A DNA stretch of 64,000 nt from Phenylobacterium koreense (GCF_040545335.1 NZ_JBEPLU010000003.1:310001-374000); one strand, 5' to 3'. Shown: positions 36,455-45,905, numbered from the stretch's first letter. Notes: generated by a model from the sequence alone, not told the origin. A program made the numbers and translations.

Positions 36455-39400
36455 ATGGTATTCCAGCACTTAGAGCCGACAATTAATTGTCTGGCTGACG
36501 AAACCGTTCTGATCCAAGCGTGGAAAAAGGCGTCCGCCTATATTCGTTATCACAACTGGTTTTCCGACACCCTTGAATTGGACAGGCGAGCGATCAACTT
36601 GCCCGAATTCATCGCTTCGATTTCCGACGAGGTGAAGTCTGGTGAACCGGTTGTATCTGAGTCCATTCGAATGGTGCCCGCACCCAAAAGTCAGCGGTGG
36701 CGGGTAACTGGCGAGGGGCTGTGGGAACCTGCAGAGAAACGTAAAGCAGCTTCCAAAATTCGGCCGCTGGCTCATGTAAGTCTTCGCGACCAAGTACTCG
36801 CCACCGCCCTCATGATGTGCTTAGCAGATCGTGTCGAGACGCGACAGGGAAATCCCAGCTTACCACTCGACAGTGCGGACCTGCATGGCATGATCTCGTA
36901 CGGCAATCGCCTATTCAGTGATTACAATGATGGTAAAGCTCAACAGCGGTGGGGATCCTCGACGCTATACCGTGGATTCTATGAGGACTATCAGTCCTTC
37001 TTGGCACGACCTGAAAAGGTCGCCGAGCGTACCGACGCTACTGCACGACGTATTTTCATCGTCCAGTCCGATCTTCGGCAATTCTACGATAGAGTAACCC
37101 CATCTCTTCTGGAGAAGCGAGTTCGCGAACTTCAGGTTGAAGGGGACGACCCTGCCTTCTTCGACTTGGCTATCGGCTTTCTAAGGTGGTCCTGGGCGCA
37201 GGCTGACATCAGTGAGGTGCAGATCTATGCACAGCAGGCCGGCTTGAGCGACTTCGGAACCGTTGTCCTGCCACAGGGGCTCGTATCTTCAGGATTTTTC
37301 GCGAACATCGCCCTGCTTACCTTCGACGACGAACTGAAGGCCCAGATAAACAAAGATATTGCGCCGGATTTGAAGCTTCACGACGCCTCACGGTACGTTG
37401 ACGACCTTCGGCTAGTAATCTCCGGTCCAGCGGCAACCAAGATTGAAACAGTTCAGAATCAAGCTTTCGAGTGGTTGGAAGCTCTGCTCGATCAGACGGC
37501 CCCGGGCCTTGAACCTGCAGCAGAGAAAACACAAGCATCCGCATTCCGCGCGGACGAACGCCCTCTAGTTCAACAAAGCAAACGGATGGCCCGAATTCAA
37601 ACGGCCATCTCGGGCGGCTTCGATCCAATCGGTGGCGGTGAGGTCTTGGATTCGGTGCTGGCACTGATCCGCGCCCAGGCGCGGCTCGCAAGTTCTGATC
37701 CGCCCGATACACACAACCCGTTCACCCCAGTGCCAGATGTTCGAGACGCAACCGTAGACAGGTTCGCTGCCGGGCGGTTCAGAACCACCTATCGATCCCT
37801 GAGGCCGCTCCTTTGGGAGTCGGAAGAGGCTCAACGCCGCGAAGGAGAAAACGACGACCTGAGTCAGTTCAAAGGAGTTCGCACGCGACGGGAATTGGAT
37901 GACGAAACAAGGGCATTTGCACTCGAATTGATTGCAAAATGGGTCCGAGATCCATCGAATGTTAGACTCCTTCGCATCGCGCTCGACCTTTGGCCAGCCC
38001 CAGATATACTTGAAAAGATATTGGCGTTACTTCGCCCATTCACCGAGAAAGGCGGACGCCGCAGCGCGCCGCGCCGGGTCGCTTGGTACTGCTTGTCTGA
38101 GATATTGAGAGCCGGAGCCACTGAGACCGGCTTCGTCCGAGATATCGAACAACTCCCCTCGGCAGTCGACCTCGACGCGTACAGGCAACGCCTCCGCGCA
38201 GAGGCGTTGCGCATCGTCAGGACCAAGAACACCGATCTACCATGGTACCTGAAGCAGCAAGCCTACCTACTCCTTGCCACCAATCCACCGGCCGACCTTC
38301 GCAATCTACTGCCAGGTAAGAAATCTCCACTCCAACCATATCGCTCCCTAATTCGGTTCTTGCTGGGCGAGTTCGGTGGCCTAGCTACAGCTGACTTTGC
38401 AACTTATGCGGTGCTGGCCCGTAGATCTTACGTGGATCGGGACAAAGCGATCGAACTCGCCGGTCCCTCGATGTCACCAGCGAGACTGAATCGGATCGCT
38501 TCGCTAGACCCCAACTTCGCTGCAGAGATAATTGGCAAATCAGGCGATGCTACAGACCTACTTCCGCGAGCATTGGCAGACCTTGGCATCGAAAGCTCCA
38601 GCGTAGCCGGACACAACTCCCTCGCCTCTATCGTGCTCGGGAAGGCGACCCGCGAACTTCTGAGAAACGAGCGATCCCTGCTTAGCTTTGCGGCGGCGTT
38701 CCTAAAATCCGCGGCGACATTGCCACCAGATGTCACGAGCATCGCGCCTTCAGAGGTCGGCGTCCGACTTTCGAGCGAGGAAAGCCAAGAGGTTGCAGAG
38801 GTCTACTTACACCCACGCAACCTCAGCGGCGCTTCTCTCTACGAACCACCAGCATGGGTGCCAGCCGAGAACCGGTGGCGCATCCAACTTGGCTTCCTGC
38901 TCAGGTTTATCCTGACCGCACAGCCGGACTTCACGAGAACCGCTGGGGATAAGCATTGGAAAGAAGGTCTTGAACTTTACCGATCCCCCGGCAGTCATTG
39001 TCATCAGCGCATCTATGGCCTGTTCAATGGACACACAGCTTTTGGCGACGATTGGCTTCCAATCTCAGATTGGACGGAGCAACTCCTTTTTGGGTTACTT
39101 TGGTGGCCTGGGTGCGCCCAGGCCCTGCGTTCGCGCGAGATCGTCAGCACACTACAGTCCACGCGAGACGCTATATCCGTGCGTCTAGAGAAATTGCGTG
39201 AGCTACAGGGCTCCAGCGCAGCACTCCTCCCTTTGCGCCTGCCTCGAGTATTCGCACCCCTAAACGGTCGCCCACTCCGGGCCTGCGTTGCTCAGACTGT
39301 GTTCCCCTCCGAGAGCGACTTCAATGTAGCCGACTTGCAGATGTCCTCGGCAGCGCACCGAACTCGGCATCGCAGGCACCTGTCCGCAGCTCTCGCGGCG

Positions 39401-40153
39401 GTGAAAAGCGCCCTCGCCCTACGCGAGACACACAAGGGCATGGACGGTCGGTTAGACTGGCTCATTCTTCCCGAATTGGCCGTTCACCCCGACGACGTAA
39501 CAACCCACTTGGTCCCTTTCGCGAGGGCACATAAGGCGGTGATCCTCGCGGGTCTCACCTATCAAGAGTTGTTTGCGGGTCAGCCGCTCATAAATTCCGC
39601 AGTGTGGGTACTGCCCACGCAAGACCCACACCGGGGACTTCAGGTACTCCTACGCCGCCAAGGCAAGAAGCATTTGGCCCCACTTGAGCAGACCTTAAAT
39701 CAGTCAGCACCACTCATTCAGTCGTTTCGGCCTTGCCAATGGCTCATCGGCTACGAATGGTCAGTCAACACTGAAGACGATCCGCTCTGGCTTACCGGAG
39801 CGATATGCTACGATGCCACCGATATCGGCTTGGCGGCAGACCTTAAGAATCGATCAGACGTATTTGTTGTGCCCGCCCTAAATAGGGACGTCACAACATT
39901 TGATCAAATGGCGCTCGCACTTCATTACCACATGTATCAGATGGTGGTCGTCGCAAACAATGGCCGCTACGGAGGCAGTAATGCATACGCACCATTCCGC
40001 GACCCATGGAATAGACAAGTATTCCACGTCCACGGTCAACCGCAAGCCTCGATATCTTTCTTCGAACTAGATCATATAGCAGACTTCAAAGCACGCAAAA
40101 ACGGACAAACCAGCGGGCAGTACCATTTTAAACCCGTTCCAGCGGGTAGTTGA
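36455..40153 (+). CDS. Defence-type reverse transcriptase fused to a nitrilase domain (UG1/DRT1-like)
   Basis: The 1,232-residue product has a reverse transcriptase domain in its first 400 residues: motif A IVQSDLRQFYD with Asp206, motif B VLPQGLVSSGFFANIAL (LPQG 272-275), and catalytic YVDD at 314-317. A helical region without recognised motifs follows. The last 250 residues are a carbon-nitrogen hydrolase domain with the Glu-Lys-Cys triad Glu1007 (ILPELA), Lys1071/1072 (RQGKKH) and Cys1118 (GAICYDA). This RT-nitrilase fusion defines UG1, known as DRT1, an anti-phage group. ATG 36455 is chosen because GGGGG precedes it and the predicted promoter overlaps the earlier ATG 36419. GC is clearly lower than in flanking genes, which suggests transfer. 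Confidence 0.93.
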   Translation: MVFQHLEPTINCLADETVLIQAWKKASAYIRYHNWFSDTLELDRRAINLPEFIASISDEVKSGEPVVSESIRMVPAPKSQRWRVTGEGLWEPAEKRKAASKIRPLAHVSLRDQVLATALMMCLADRVETRQGNPSLPLDSADLHGMISYGNRLFSDYNDGKAQQRWGSSTLYRGFYEDYQSFLARPEKVAERTDATARRIFIVQSDLRQFYDRVTPSLLEKRVRELQVEGDDPAFFDLAIGFLRWSWAQADISEVQIYAQQAGLSDFGTVVLPQGLVSSGFFANIALLTFDDELKAQINKDIAPDLKLHDASRYVDDLRLVISGPAATKIETVQNQAFEWLEALLDQTAPGLEPAAEKTQASAFRADERPLVQQSKRMARIQTAISGGFDPIGGGEVLDSVLALIRAQARLASSDPPDTHNPFTPVPDVRDATVDRFAAGRFRTTYRSLRPLLWESEEAQRREGENDDLSQFKGVRTRRELDDETRAFALELIAKWVRDPSNVRLLRIALDLWPAPDILEKILALLRPFTEKGGRRSAPRRVAWYCLSEILRAGATETGFVRDIEQLPSAVDLDAYRQRLRAEALRIVRTKNTDLPWYLKQQAYLLLATNPPADLRNLLPGKKSPLQPYRSLIRFLLGEFGGLATADFATYAVLARRSYVDRDKAIELAGPSMSPARLNRIASLDPNFAAEIIGKSGDATDLLPRALADLGIESSSVAGHNSLASIVLGKATRELLRNERSLLSFAAAFLKSAATLPPDVTSIAPSEVGVRLSSEESQEVAEVYLHPRNLSGASLYEPPAWVPAENRWRIQLGFLLRFILTAQPDFTRTAGDKHWKEGLELYRSPGSHCHQRIYGLFNGHTAFGDDWLPISDWTEQLLFGLLWWPGCAQALRSREIVSTLQSTRDAISVRLEKLRELQGSSAALLPLRLPRVFAPLNGRPLRACVAQTVFPSESDFNVADLQMSSAAHRTRHRRHLSAALAAVKSALALRETHKGMDGRLDWLILPELAVHPDDVTTHLVPFARAHKAVILAGLTYQELFAGQPLINSAVWVLPTQDPHRGLQVLLRRQGKKHLAPLEQTLNQSAPLIQSFRPCQWLIGYEWSVNTEDDPLWLTGAICYDATDIGLAADLKNRSDVFVVPALNRDVTTFDQMALALHYHMYQMVVVANNGRYGGSNAYAPFRDPWNRQVFHVHGQPQASISFFELDHIADFKARKNGQTSGQYHFKPVPAGS

Positions 40154-40235
40154 ACGTTGACTCGCCCCCTCCCGCAACCAAACCTCGCCCCCCAACGTTC
40201 TACAGTCACGCTTCCCACGACACAGGAGCCACGCG

Positions 40236-40808
40236 TTGCGTAGAGCTACGATCTTCCTGGTTTGCGGTCTGAGCCTGCTGGCGGGCGGTGCGGCGGCTCA
40301 GGAGAAGAAGCCGGCGGATGAGGCGGAGGGGCGGGCCATGACCTCGTCGCAGGTCGGCAAGTCGAGCCTGGAGGGGGCGATCACCACGCCCCTGCGGGAC
40401 ATCAACGTCCTGAGGGCCGAGGCGCCCGAGGTGCTGGTCCGGGCCGCGGCCAATCCCTACGCCCGGCCGGCCAAGCTGACCTGCGCGGCCCTGCGGCCGG
40501 AGATCGCCGCCCTCGACGACGCGCTGGGCGACGACTTCGACGAGGCCCCGATCCGCAAGGACGGCACCCGCGCCACCGCCTATGGCCTGGTCTCGACGGC
40601 GACCGGCGGCCTGCTCCCCATGCGCGGCTGGATCCGCAAGCTCTCGGGCGCCGAGGCGCGCGACGAGCGGATCCAGAACGCGATCCTCGCCGGGGTGGCG
40701 CGCCGCGCCTACCTCAAGGGGATCGGCCAGGCCAAGGGCTGCAAGGCGCCCGCCGCGCCCCGCACAGTGGTCGCGACCGCGGCTCGGCCCGCCCCGAAAA
40801 AGAAGTAG
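40236..40808 (+). CDS. Exported protein of unknown function
   Basis: The 190-residue protein has a signal peptide (MRRATIFLVCGLSLLAGGAAA, TTG start with AGGAG upstream). Its mature part is mixed helical with one cysteine each in KLTCAALRP and AKGCKAP, and a basic tail PAPKKK. High GC has returned, so it belongs to the host chromosome. I do not recognise the family, and nothing links it functionally to the reverse transcriptase gene 82 bases upstream. Confidence 0.65.
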   Translation: MRRATIFLVCGLSLLAGGAAAQEKKPADEAEGRAMTSSQVGKSSLEGAITTPLRDINVLRAEAPEVLVRAAANPYARPAKLTCAALRPEIAALDDALGDDFDEAPIRKDGTRATAYGLVSTATGGLLPMRGWIRKLSGAEARDERIQNAILAGVARRAYLKGIGQAKGCKAPAAPRTVVATAARPAPKKK

Positions 40809-40810
40809 CC

Positions 40811-40879
40811 GCGGCAGGTTCCTGGGCGTTTCGGCAGGTTTCCTGCCGACAGGCGGCCTATCGGCAGGTTGTTCTCGGC
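40811..40879. repeat. CGGCAGGTT short repeats with a terminator-like hairpin
   Basis: CGGCAGGTT occurs at 40812, 40832 and 40862, with a variant CGGCAGATT at 40876. The second copy forms a perfect 8-bp stem, TCGGCAGG at 40831-40838 with CCTGCCGA at 40842-40849. It lies between convergent genes and may serve as a terminator for both. Confidence 0.5.
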
Positions 40880-40883
40880 AGAT

Positions 40884-41687
40884 TCAGGCCGCCATCCGCG
40901 CCTTGAAGACCCCGTCCGGCAGAGCGCCCGCCCGGCTCGGGTGGACGAAGAAATAGTCCTTCCAGGGGACGTTCGTCTCGACCTCGGTGCGCTCCTCGAG
41001 CCGGTCGCCGTTGACCGCGAACATGCGGTAGCCGCGCGAGCGGAAGACCTCGAGCACCCGGTCGGCCGAGCCGCCGAACCTGGCCTCGAGCATCATCGGG
41101 TGGATCTCGATCAGGACGTGGGGAAAGTCGCGGTCGATGATCCCCTGCGCGCCGGTCAGCGCCCGCAGCTCCGCGCCCTCGATGTCCATGCGGATGAAGT
41201 CGACGTGCTCGATCCCGTTGGCCGCACAGTAGTCGTCGAGGGCGACCACGGCGGTTGGCTCGACCTCGAGGCCGACGTCCGCAACGTCCGGCCGGACCTG
41301 GCCGCACGGCGCTTCGGAGGCGACGTAGGCGTAGGAATGGCCCATCCGTCCGGAGGTCTTCTTGGGCGTGACCAGCAGGAGCTCTCCGGCCGCGTCGGCC
41401 ACCGCGGCGTGGACCGGCGTCACCTGGGCCCCGATCCCGTGCCAGGCCAGGCAGAGCTTGAGAACCTCGAAGGTGAAGCTCGACGGTTCGAAGGCGTAGA
41501 TGTGGGCCTGCGGGGCCACCTGGGTCATCACATAGGAGTGGCGCCCGTCGCTCGCGCCGACGTGCAGGCAGACAGGCGCTCCCGACAGGAGATCGGCGAG
41601 ATAGGGCGTTTCCGGCTCGTGCTTGGCCCACCGCTTGTTGCGGCGCCAGGCGCGGAAAGCGTGACCGAGCACGCGTATCGAAGGCAT
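40884..41687 (-). CDS. FkbM-family methyltransferase
   Basis: The 267-residue protein has the FkbM-type SAM-binding start VCLHVGASDGRHSYVM, the second motif IYAFEPSSFTFEVL, and the diagnostic DFIRMDIEGAELRALTGA with the family's IDxEG form. FkbM enzymes O-methylate sugars, lipids or polyketides; in a Caulobacter relative a surface glycan is the likeliest target, but this is inference. It lies 24 bases downstream of ubiG on the same strand. Confidence 0.85.
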   Translation of the reverse strand: MPSIRVLGHAFRAWRRNKRWAKHEPETPYLADLLSGAPVCLHVGASDGRHSYVMTQVAPQAHIYAFEPSSFTFEVLKLCLAWHGIGAQVTPVHAAVADAAGELLLVTPKKTSGRMGHSYAYVASEAPCGQVRPDVADVGLEVEPTAVVALDDYCAANGIEHVDFIRMDIEGAELRALTGAQGIIDRDFPHVLIEIHPMMLEARFGGSADRVLEVFRSRGYRMFAVNGDRLEERTEVETNVPWKDYFFVHPSRAGALPDGVFKARMAA

Positions 41688-41711
41688 GACAGCTACCTCT
41701 TGACCGCGTGT

Positions 41712-42467
41712 CTACGCTGCGTCGCGCGTGACCGTCATCATGTAGTTGACGTCGCAGTCGCCCGATCGCCCCCAACGCCCGGTCAGCGGGTTGAACACCA
41801 CCCCGAACGGCCCCTGCACCGAGACGGAGGCCTCGCCGGCCAGGAAGCCGCGAAGCTCCTCCGGCGTCAGGAATTTCCGCCAGTCGTGGGTTCCGGCCGG
41901 CACCCAGCGCAGGACGTACTCCGCGCCCACCTTGGCCAGGGCCAGGGCCTTGAGCGTGCGGTTCAGCGTCGCCACGATCATCAGGCCGCCGGGCGCCAGC
42001 AGGCCAGCGCAGGAGCGCAGATAGGCCCCCGGATCGGCCACGTGCTCGATGACCTCCATGTTGAGGATCACGTCGAAGGCCTGGGTGTTTTCGGCCAGCA
42101 GGTCCTCGGCGGTCGAGGCGCGGTAGTCGATGGAGAGCCCCTGCTCGGCCGCGTGCGTGCTGGCCGTCCCGATGTTGCGCTCGGAGGCGTCGACCCCGGT
42201 GACCTGAAAGCCCAGGCGGGCCATCGGCTCGCACAGCAGGCCGCCGCCGCAGCCGATGTCCAGCAGCCGCAGCCCCTCGAAGGGCCGCACCGACTTGGCG
42301 TCGCGGCCGAAGCGCAGCAGCGCCTGCTCTCGGATGAAGGCCAGCCGGGTCGGGTTGAACTTGTGCAGGGGGGCGAACTTGCCCTTCGGATCCCACCACT
42401 CGGCGGCGATGCGGGAGAAGCGCTCGACCTCCTGCGGGTCGATTGAGGATACGGACGCAGGCGACAT
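41712..42467 (-). CDS. ubiG: Ubiquinone biosynthesis O-methyltransferase UbiG
   Basis: The 251-residue enzyme begins [20 protein letters not shown], a strong UbiG signature. It contains the SAM motif [19 protein letters not shown], followed by [13 protein letters not shown]. It performs both O-methylation steps of ubiquinone synthesis. The ATG at 42467 has GGG seven bases upstream. It is divergent from lysC across 176 bases, as in several alphaproteobacteria. Confidence 0.95.
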   Translation of the reverse strand: MSPASVSSIDPQEVERFSRIAAEWWDPKGKFAPLHKFNPTRLAFIREQALLRFGRDAKSVRPFEGLRLLDIGCGGGLLCEPMARLGFQVTGVDASERNIGTASTHAAEQGLSIDYRASTAEDLLAENTQAFDVILNMEVIEHVADPGAYLRSCAGLLAPGGLMIVATLNRTLKALALAKVGAEYVLRWVPAGTHDWRKFLTPEELRGFLAGEASVSVQGPFGVVFNPLTGRWGRSGDCDVNYMMTVTRDAA

Positions 42468-42581
42468 GCCGCCCTTTTCCTCCCACCGCCCGAAAGACGC
42501 CAGCCCCTATCGGCCTTCGCCCCGAAGAACGGGCGCCATCTTGCGCGACGCGCGTCCTTTTGGCCTTGGTTCAGGCAGAGA

Positions 42582-42610
42582 TTGCCCCTGCCCGCGCGCC
42601 CCGCTATTAG
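42582..42610 (+). promoter_or_regulatory. Candidate promoter of lysC
   Basis: TTGCCC (42582-42587) and TATTAG (42605-42610) are 17 bases apart; the -10 sits in GCTATTAG, close to the Caulobacter form GCTANAWC. It lies 34 bases before the proposed lysC start. Confidence 0.35.
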
Positions 42611-42643
42611 GCGCAGCCTTTCCTATCAAGCGGAGCTCCTGCG

Positions 42644-43894
42644 CTGTCTCGGCTAGTGATGAAATTCGGCGGCACCTCCGTCGCCGACCTCGAGCGTATC
42701 CGGCGCGTCGGCCGCCTGGTGGCTGCTGAAGTGGCCGCCGGCCATCAAGTCGCGGTCGTGGTTTCGGCCATGGCCGGCAAGACCAACGAGCTGGTCGCCT
42801 GGACCGACGGCGCGGGCGCCGCCGCCCAGGGCCTGACGCCCTCGGACGACGAGTACGACACCGTCGTCGCCTCGGGCGAGCAGGTCACCGCCGGCCTGCT
42901 GGCCATGACCCTGCGCAACATGGGGCTGCCCGCCAAGTCCTGGCTGGGCTGGCAGATTCCGATCATCGCCGACGACGCCCACGGCCGGGCGCGCATCGAC
43001 GACATCCCGCCGGAGAAGCTGGCCGCGGCTCTCGACGCCGGCGAGGTCGCGGTGATCGCCGGCTTCCAGGGCGTGACGCGCGACGGCCGCATCGCCACCC
43101 TGGGCCGCGGCGGCTCGGACACAAGCGCCGTCGCCATCGCCGCCGCCGTCAAGGCCGTGCGCTGCGACATCTACACCGACGTGGACGGCGTCTACACGAC
43201 CGACCCGCGCATCGAACAAAAGGCCCGCAAACTCAACAAGATCTCCTACGAGGAGATGCTTGAGATGGCCTCCCTGGGAGCCAAGGTCCTGCAGACCCGC
43301 TCCGTCGAGCTCGCCATGGCCCAGAACGTGCCGGTGCGGGTGTTGTCCAGTTTTGTCGAGCCCGGCGAAGCGCCCGGCCAAGGCACCATCGTGTGCGACG
43401 AGGAAGAGATCATGGAAAAGCGCATCGTGAGCGGCGTCGCCTACAGCCGCGACGAAGCCAAGATCAGCGTGTTCGGCCTGCCGGACCATCCGGGCGTGTC
43501 GTCGTCGATCTTCGGCGCCCTGGCCGACGCCAACGTCAATGTCGACATGATCGTCCAGAGCCATGCGCGCACCGCCAACACCGCGAACATGGAGTTCACG
43601 GTCGGCAAGCGCGACGCGGCGCGCGCCGTCGAAATCGTCCGCGCCGCCCAGCCGCAGGTCGGCTTCGACGACGTGCAGGTGAACGAGGACGTCGCCAAGG
43701 TCTCGGTCATCGGGGTCGGTATGCGCAGCCACACCGGCGTCGCCAAAACCATGTTCGAAGCCCTCGCCGACAAGGGCGTGAACATCCAGGTCATCTCGAC
43801 CAGCGAGATCAAGATCAGCGTGCTGATCGACGCCGCCTACACCGAGCTGGCGGTCCGCGCCCTGCACGCCGGCTTCGGCCTGGACCAGCTCTAA
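42644..43894 (+). CDS. lysC: Aspartate kinase
   Basis: The 416-residue enzyme phosphorylates aspartate, the first step to lysine, threonine and methionine. It carries the kinase motif VMKFGGTSVADLERI, the catalytic GFQGVTRDGRIATLGRGGSD region, and two C-terminal ACT domains from about residue 275 that give feedback control. The start is a judgement: CTG at 42644 gives the family N-terminus SRLVMKFGG and is eight bases after GGAG, whereas GTG 42656 and ATG 42659 would truncate the first strand and have no well-placed ribosome site. Confidence 0.93.
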   Translation: MSRLVMKFGGTSVADLERIRRVGRLVAAEVAAGHQVAVVVSAMAGKTNELVAWTDGAGAAAQGLTPSDDEYDTVVASGEQVTAGLLAMTLRNMGLPAKSWLGWQIPIIADDAHGRARIDDIPPEKLAAALDAGEVAVIAGFQGVTRDGRIATLGRGGSDTSAVAIAAAVKAVRCDIYTDVDGVYTTDPRIEQKARKLNKISYEEMLEMASLGAKVLQTRSVELAMAQNVPVRVLSSFVEPGEAPGQGTIVCDEEEIMEKRIVSGVAYSRDEAKISVFGLPDHPGVSSSIFGALADANVNVDMIVQSHARTANTANMEFTVGKRDAARAVEIVRAAQPQVGFDDVQVNEDVAKVSVIGVGMRSHTGVAKTMFEALADKGVNIQVISTSEIKISVLIDAAYTELAVRALHAGFGLDQL

Positions 43895-43899
43895 GTTCC

Positions 43900-45297
43900 C
43901 TAGGATCTCGGGGCGGTCAACCTGAAGGCCGCCCAGACTCCCGCCAGCGCGACCGGCAGGATCAGGGCGAACACCCAAAGCCCGGTTTCGCGCGCGCTGG
44001 CCTCGGAGAGCCCTTGCGAGAACCCCGCAAGGTTGGCGATCGCCCCGGCGGCGGCTGCGCCCACGGCCGAGCCGGTCAGTCGCACCGTCGTCATTCCCGC
44101 AGCCCCGATCGCCCGCTCCTCGCCCTCCAGCGAGGCCAGGATGCGCTGGCTCATGAAGGCCCAGGAGAGCCCGAACCCGCCGCCAAGGAGCACGCCGGCG
44201 GCCACCACCCCGGCCACCGAAGCTGCGGGAAACGCCACGGCGCTGAGCAGCACGCCGAGCGTCGCCACCACCGCTCCCAGCCGGATCATCCGCACCGGCC
44301 AGGCTCCCGTCAGGTGCGCCACCGCAAGGCCCAGCACCGTCCAGGCCACCGACTCCACCGCCACCACATAGCCGGCGGTCAGCGCCGAAAGCCCGGCCAG
44401 GGTCTGCAGGATCGCCGGGCCGTAGATCGCAAAGCCCATGGACGCGGCGGTCATCAGGAACATGGTCGCAAAGCCTGCGCCCGGGATCGACATCATCGAG
44501 CCCGAGCCCCGCGGCAGCAACCGCACCGCCATCCGCCCGTCCGTCCAGATCATCATCAGCAGCAGCGCGACCCCGCCGGCGGTCATCAGCAGCGAGCGGG
44601 CGAAGTCCTGGGCGATGTCGGCCAGGCCGATGGCCGCGACGCCGGCGGCGATCAGGCCAAGCTGCGGCCAGGCCAGCCGCGCAGCCCCGTCGCCCTCGTG
44701 CTCCCCCTTCGGCAGCATCACATGGGCCGCCCAGGCGACCCCGACCGCCTGGATGGCGAAGAACCAGAAGGCCCAGCGCCAGATCCCGAGGTCAGCGAAG
44801 ATGCCGCCGACCAGCGGCCCCAACAGGCTGGCCACGCCCCAGATCCCGGTGATCGCCGCATAGACCCGCGGCAGCACCCGGTCGGGGAACAGAAGACCGA
44901 TCGCCACCGAGCAGAACCCGACCACCCAGCCGCCGCCCAGCCCCTGAAGGACGCGTCCGAAGAGGAAGCTCGCCATGTCCGGCCCCATGGCGCTGAGCAC
45001 GCAGCCGGCCGCGCACAGCAGGGCGGCCGCCGAGGTCGCCCGGCGCAGGCCAAAGCGCAGGGCCAACAGCCCCGAACTCGCCCCGGCCATCACAGAGCCC
45101 AGCAGGAAGCCGGCCGTCGCCCAGCCGAAATAGGCATAGCCGCCGAGGTCGGCCCCGACACTGGGCATGATCGTCGCCGTCACCAGCGAGTCGGCCGCCG
45201 TGATCCAGACGCCCATGCAGATCAGGACGAAGCGCGGCAGCCGCCCCTCGCCGATCACGTCGGCCCAGCTTCCGTCCTGGCGCGCAACCATCGCCAT
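43900..45297 (-). CDS. MFS transporter
   Basis: The 465-residue protein has about fourteen hydrophobic helices. The major facilitator motif A region is LLALRFGLRRATS, and the motif C-like glycine pattern is ITGIWGVASLLGPLVGGIF, a form found in drug:H+ antiporters. It likely exports a small molecule across the inner membrane; the substrate is unknown. ATG 45297 is used because GGAG lies ten bases upstream, whereas the TTG at 45306 is too close to it. It converges with lysC, five bases apart. Confidence 0.88.
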   Translation of the reverse strand: MAMVARQDGSWADVIGEGRLPRFVLICMGVWITAADSLVTATIMPSVGADLGGYAYFGWATAGFLLGSVMAGASSGLLALRFGLRRATSAAALLCAAGCVLSAMGPDMASFLFGRVLQGLGGGWVVGFCSVAIGLLFPDRVLPRVYAAITGIWGVASLLGPLVGGIFADLGIWRWAFWFFAIQAVGVAWAAHVMLPKGEHEGDGAARLAWPQLGLIAAGVAAIGLADIAQDFARSLLMTAGGVALLLMMIWTDGRMAVRLLPRGSGSMMSIPGAGFATMFLMTAASMGFAIYGPAILQTLAGLSALTAGYVVAVESVAWTVLGLAVAHLTGAWPVRMIRLGAVVATLGVLLSAVAFPAASVAGVVAAGVLLGGGFGLSWAFMSQRILASLEGEERAIGAAGMTTVRLTGSAVGAAAAGAIANLAGFSQGLSEASARETGLWVFALILPVALAGVWAAFRLTAPRS

Positions 45298-45356
45298 TCC
45301 ACGCAATCTCCAAACCGGCCCTGGCGAAGCGCCGCCTTGCCCCTACCTAGTCGCTC

Positions 45357-45905
45357 ATGGAGATCGTCGCTCTCGAAAAACTCGATCCCGCCCAGGTCAC
45401 CGACTGCGCCCGCATCCTGCGCGAGGCCTTCGCGGCCAGCGGCGGCTATGGCGGCCCGAGCGAGGCGGAGCGGGAGATCGCGAGCTTCCTTCCGCCCGGC
45501 GAGCGCTTCGCCCTGGCGGCGGTCGAGGGCCGCCGAGTGCTCGGCCTGGTCGGGGGCATAGACACCTACAGCCACGCCATGGAGCTGCATCCGCTGGTCG
45601 TCGATCCGCCGCAGCAAGGCCGGGGAATCGGCGCGGCCCTGGTCAAGGCGCTGGAAGCCCAAGCCGCCGCCCGCGGAAAACTGGCCGTCTATCTGGGCAC
45701 GGATGACGAAATCGGCGGCACGAGCCTTTTCGGCGCGGATATTTTTCCGAACGCGCTCGCCAAGCTGGCGGCGATCGCTCCCACCACCGGACATCCCTTC
45801 TTCTTCTACCAAAAGCTTGGCTATGAACCGATCGGCGTCATTCCGGACGCCAACGGTTTCGGCAAACCCGACCTGCTCATGGGCCGCCGGATCGCGAAAA
45901 CCTGA
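45357..45905 (+). CDS. GNAT-family N-acetyltransferase
   Basis: The 182-residue protein has the GNAT acetyl-CoA site MELHPLVVDPPQQGRGIGAAL (motif Q-x2-G-x-G), followed by a helix and VYLGTDDEIGGTSLFG. The acceptor is unknown; the later GHPFFFYQKLGYEPIG segment is a usual GNAT ending. It is divergent from the MFS gene with 59 bases between them. Confidence 0.85.
   Translation: MEIVALEKLDPAQVTDCARILREAFAASGGYGGPSEAEREIASFLPPGERFALAAVEGRRVLGLVGGIDTYSHAMELHPLVVDPPQQGRGIGAALVKALEAQAAARGKLAVYLGTDDEIGGTSLFGADIFPNALAKLAAIAPTTGHPFFFYQKLGYEPIGVIPDANGFGKPDLLMGRRIAKT

Noticed and set aside
40236..40808. Partner or antitoxin of the RT protein
   Set aside because: The product has a signal peptide and high GC, so it does not look like part of the transferred unit.
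36000..40900. Prophage or integrative element around the RT gene
   Set aside because: No integrase, recombinase, phage structural gene or tRNA target site is present; both neighbours look like host genes.
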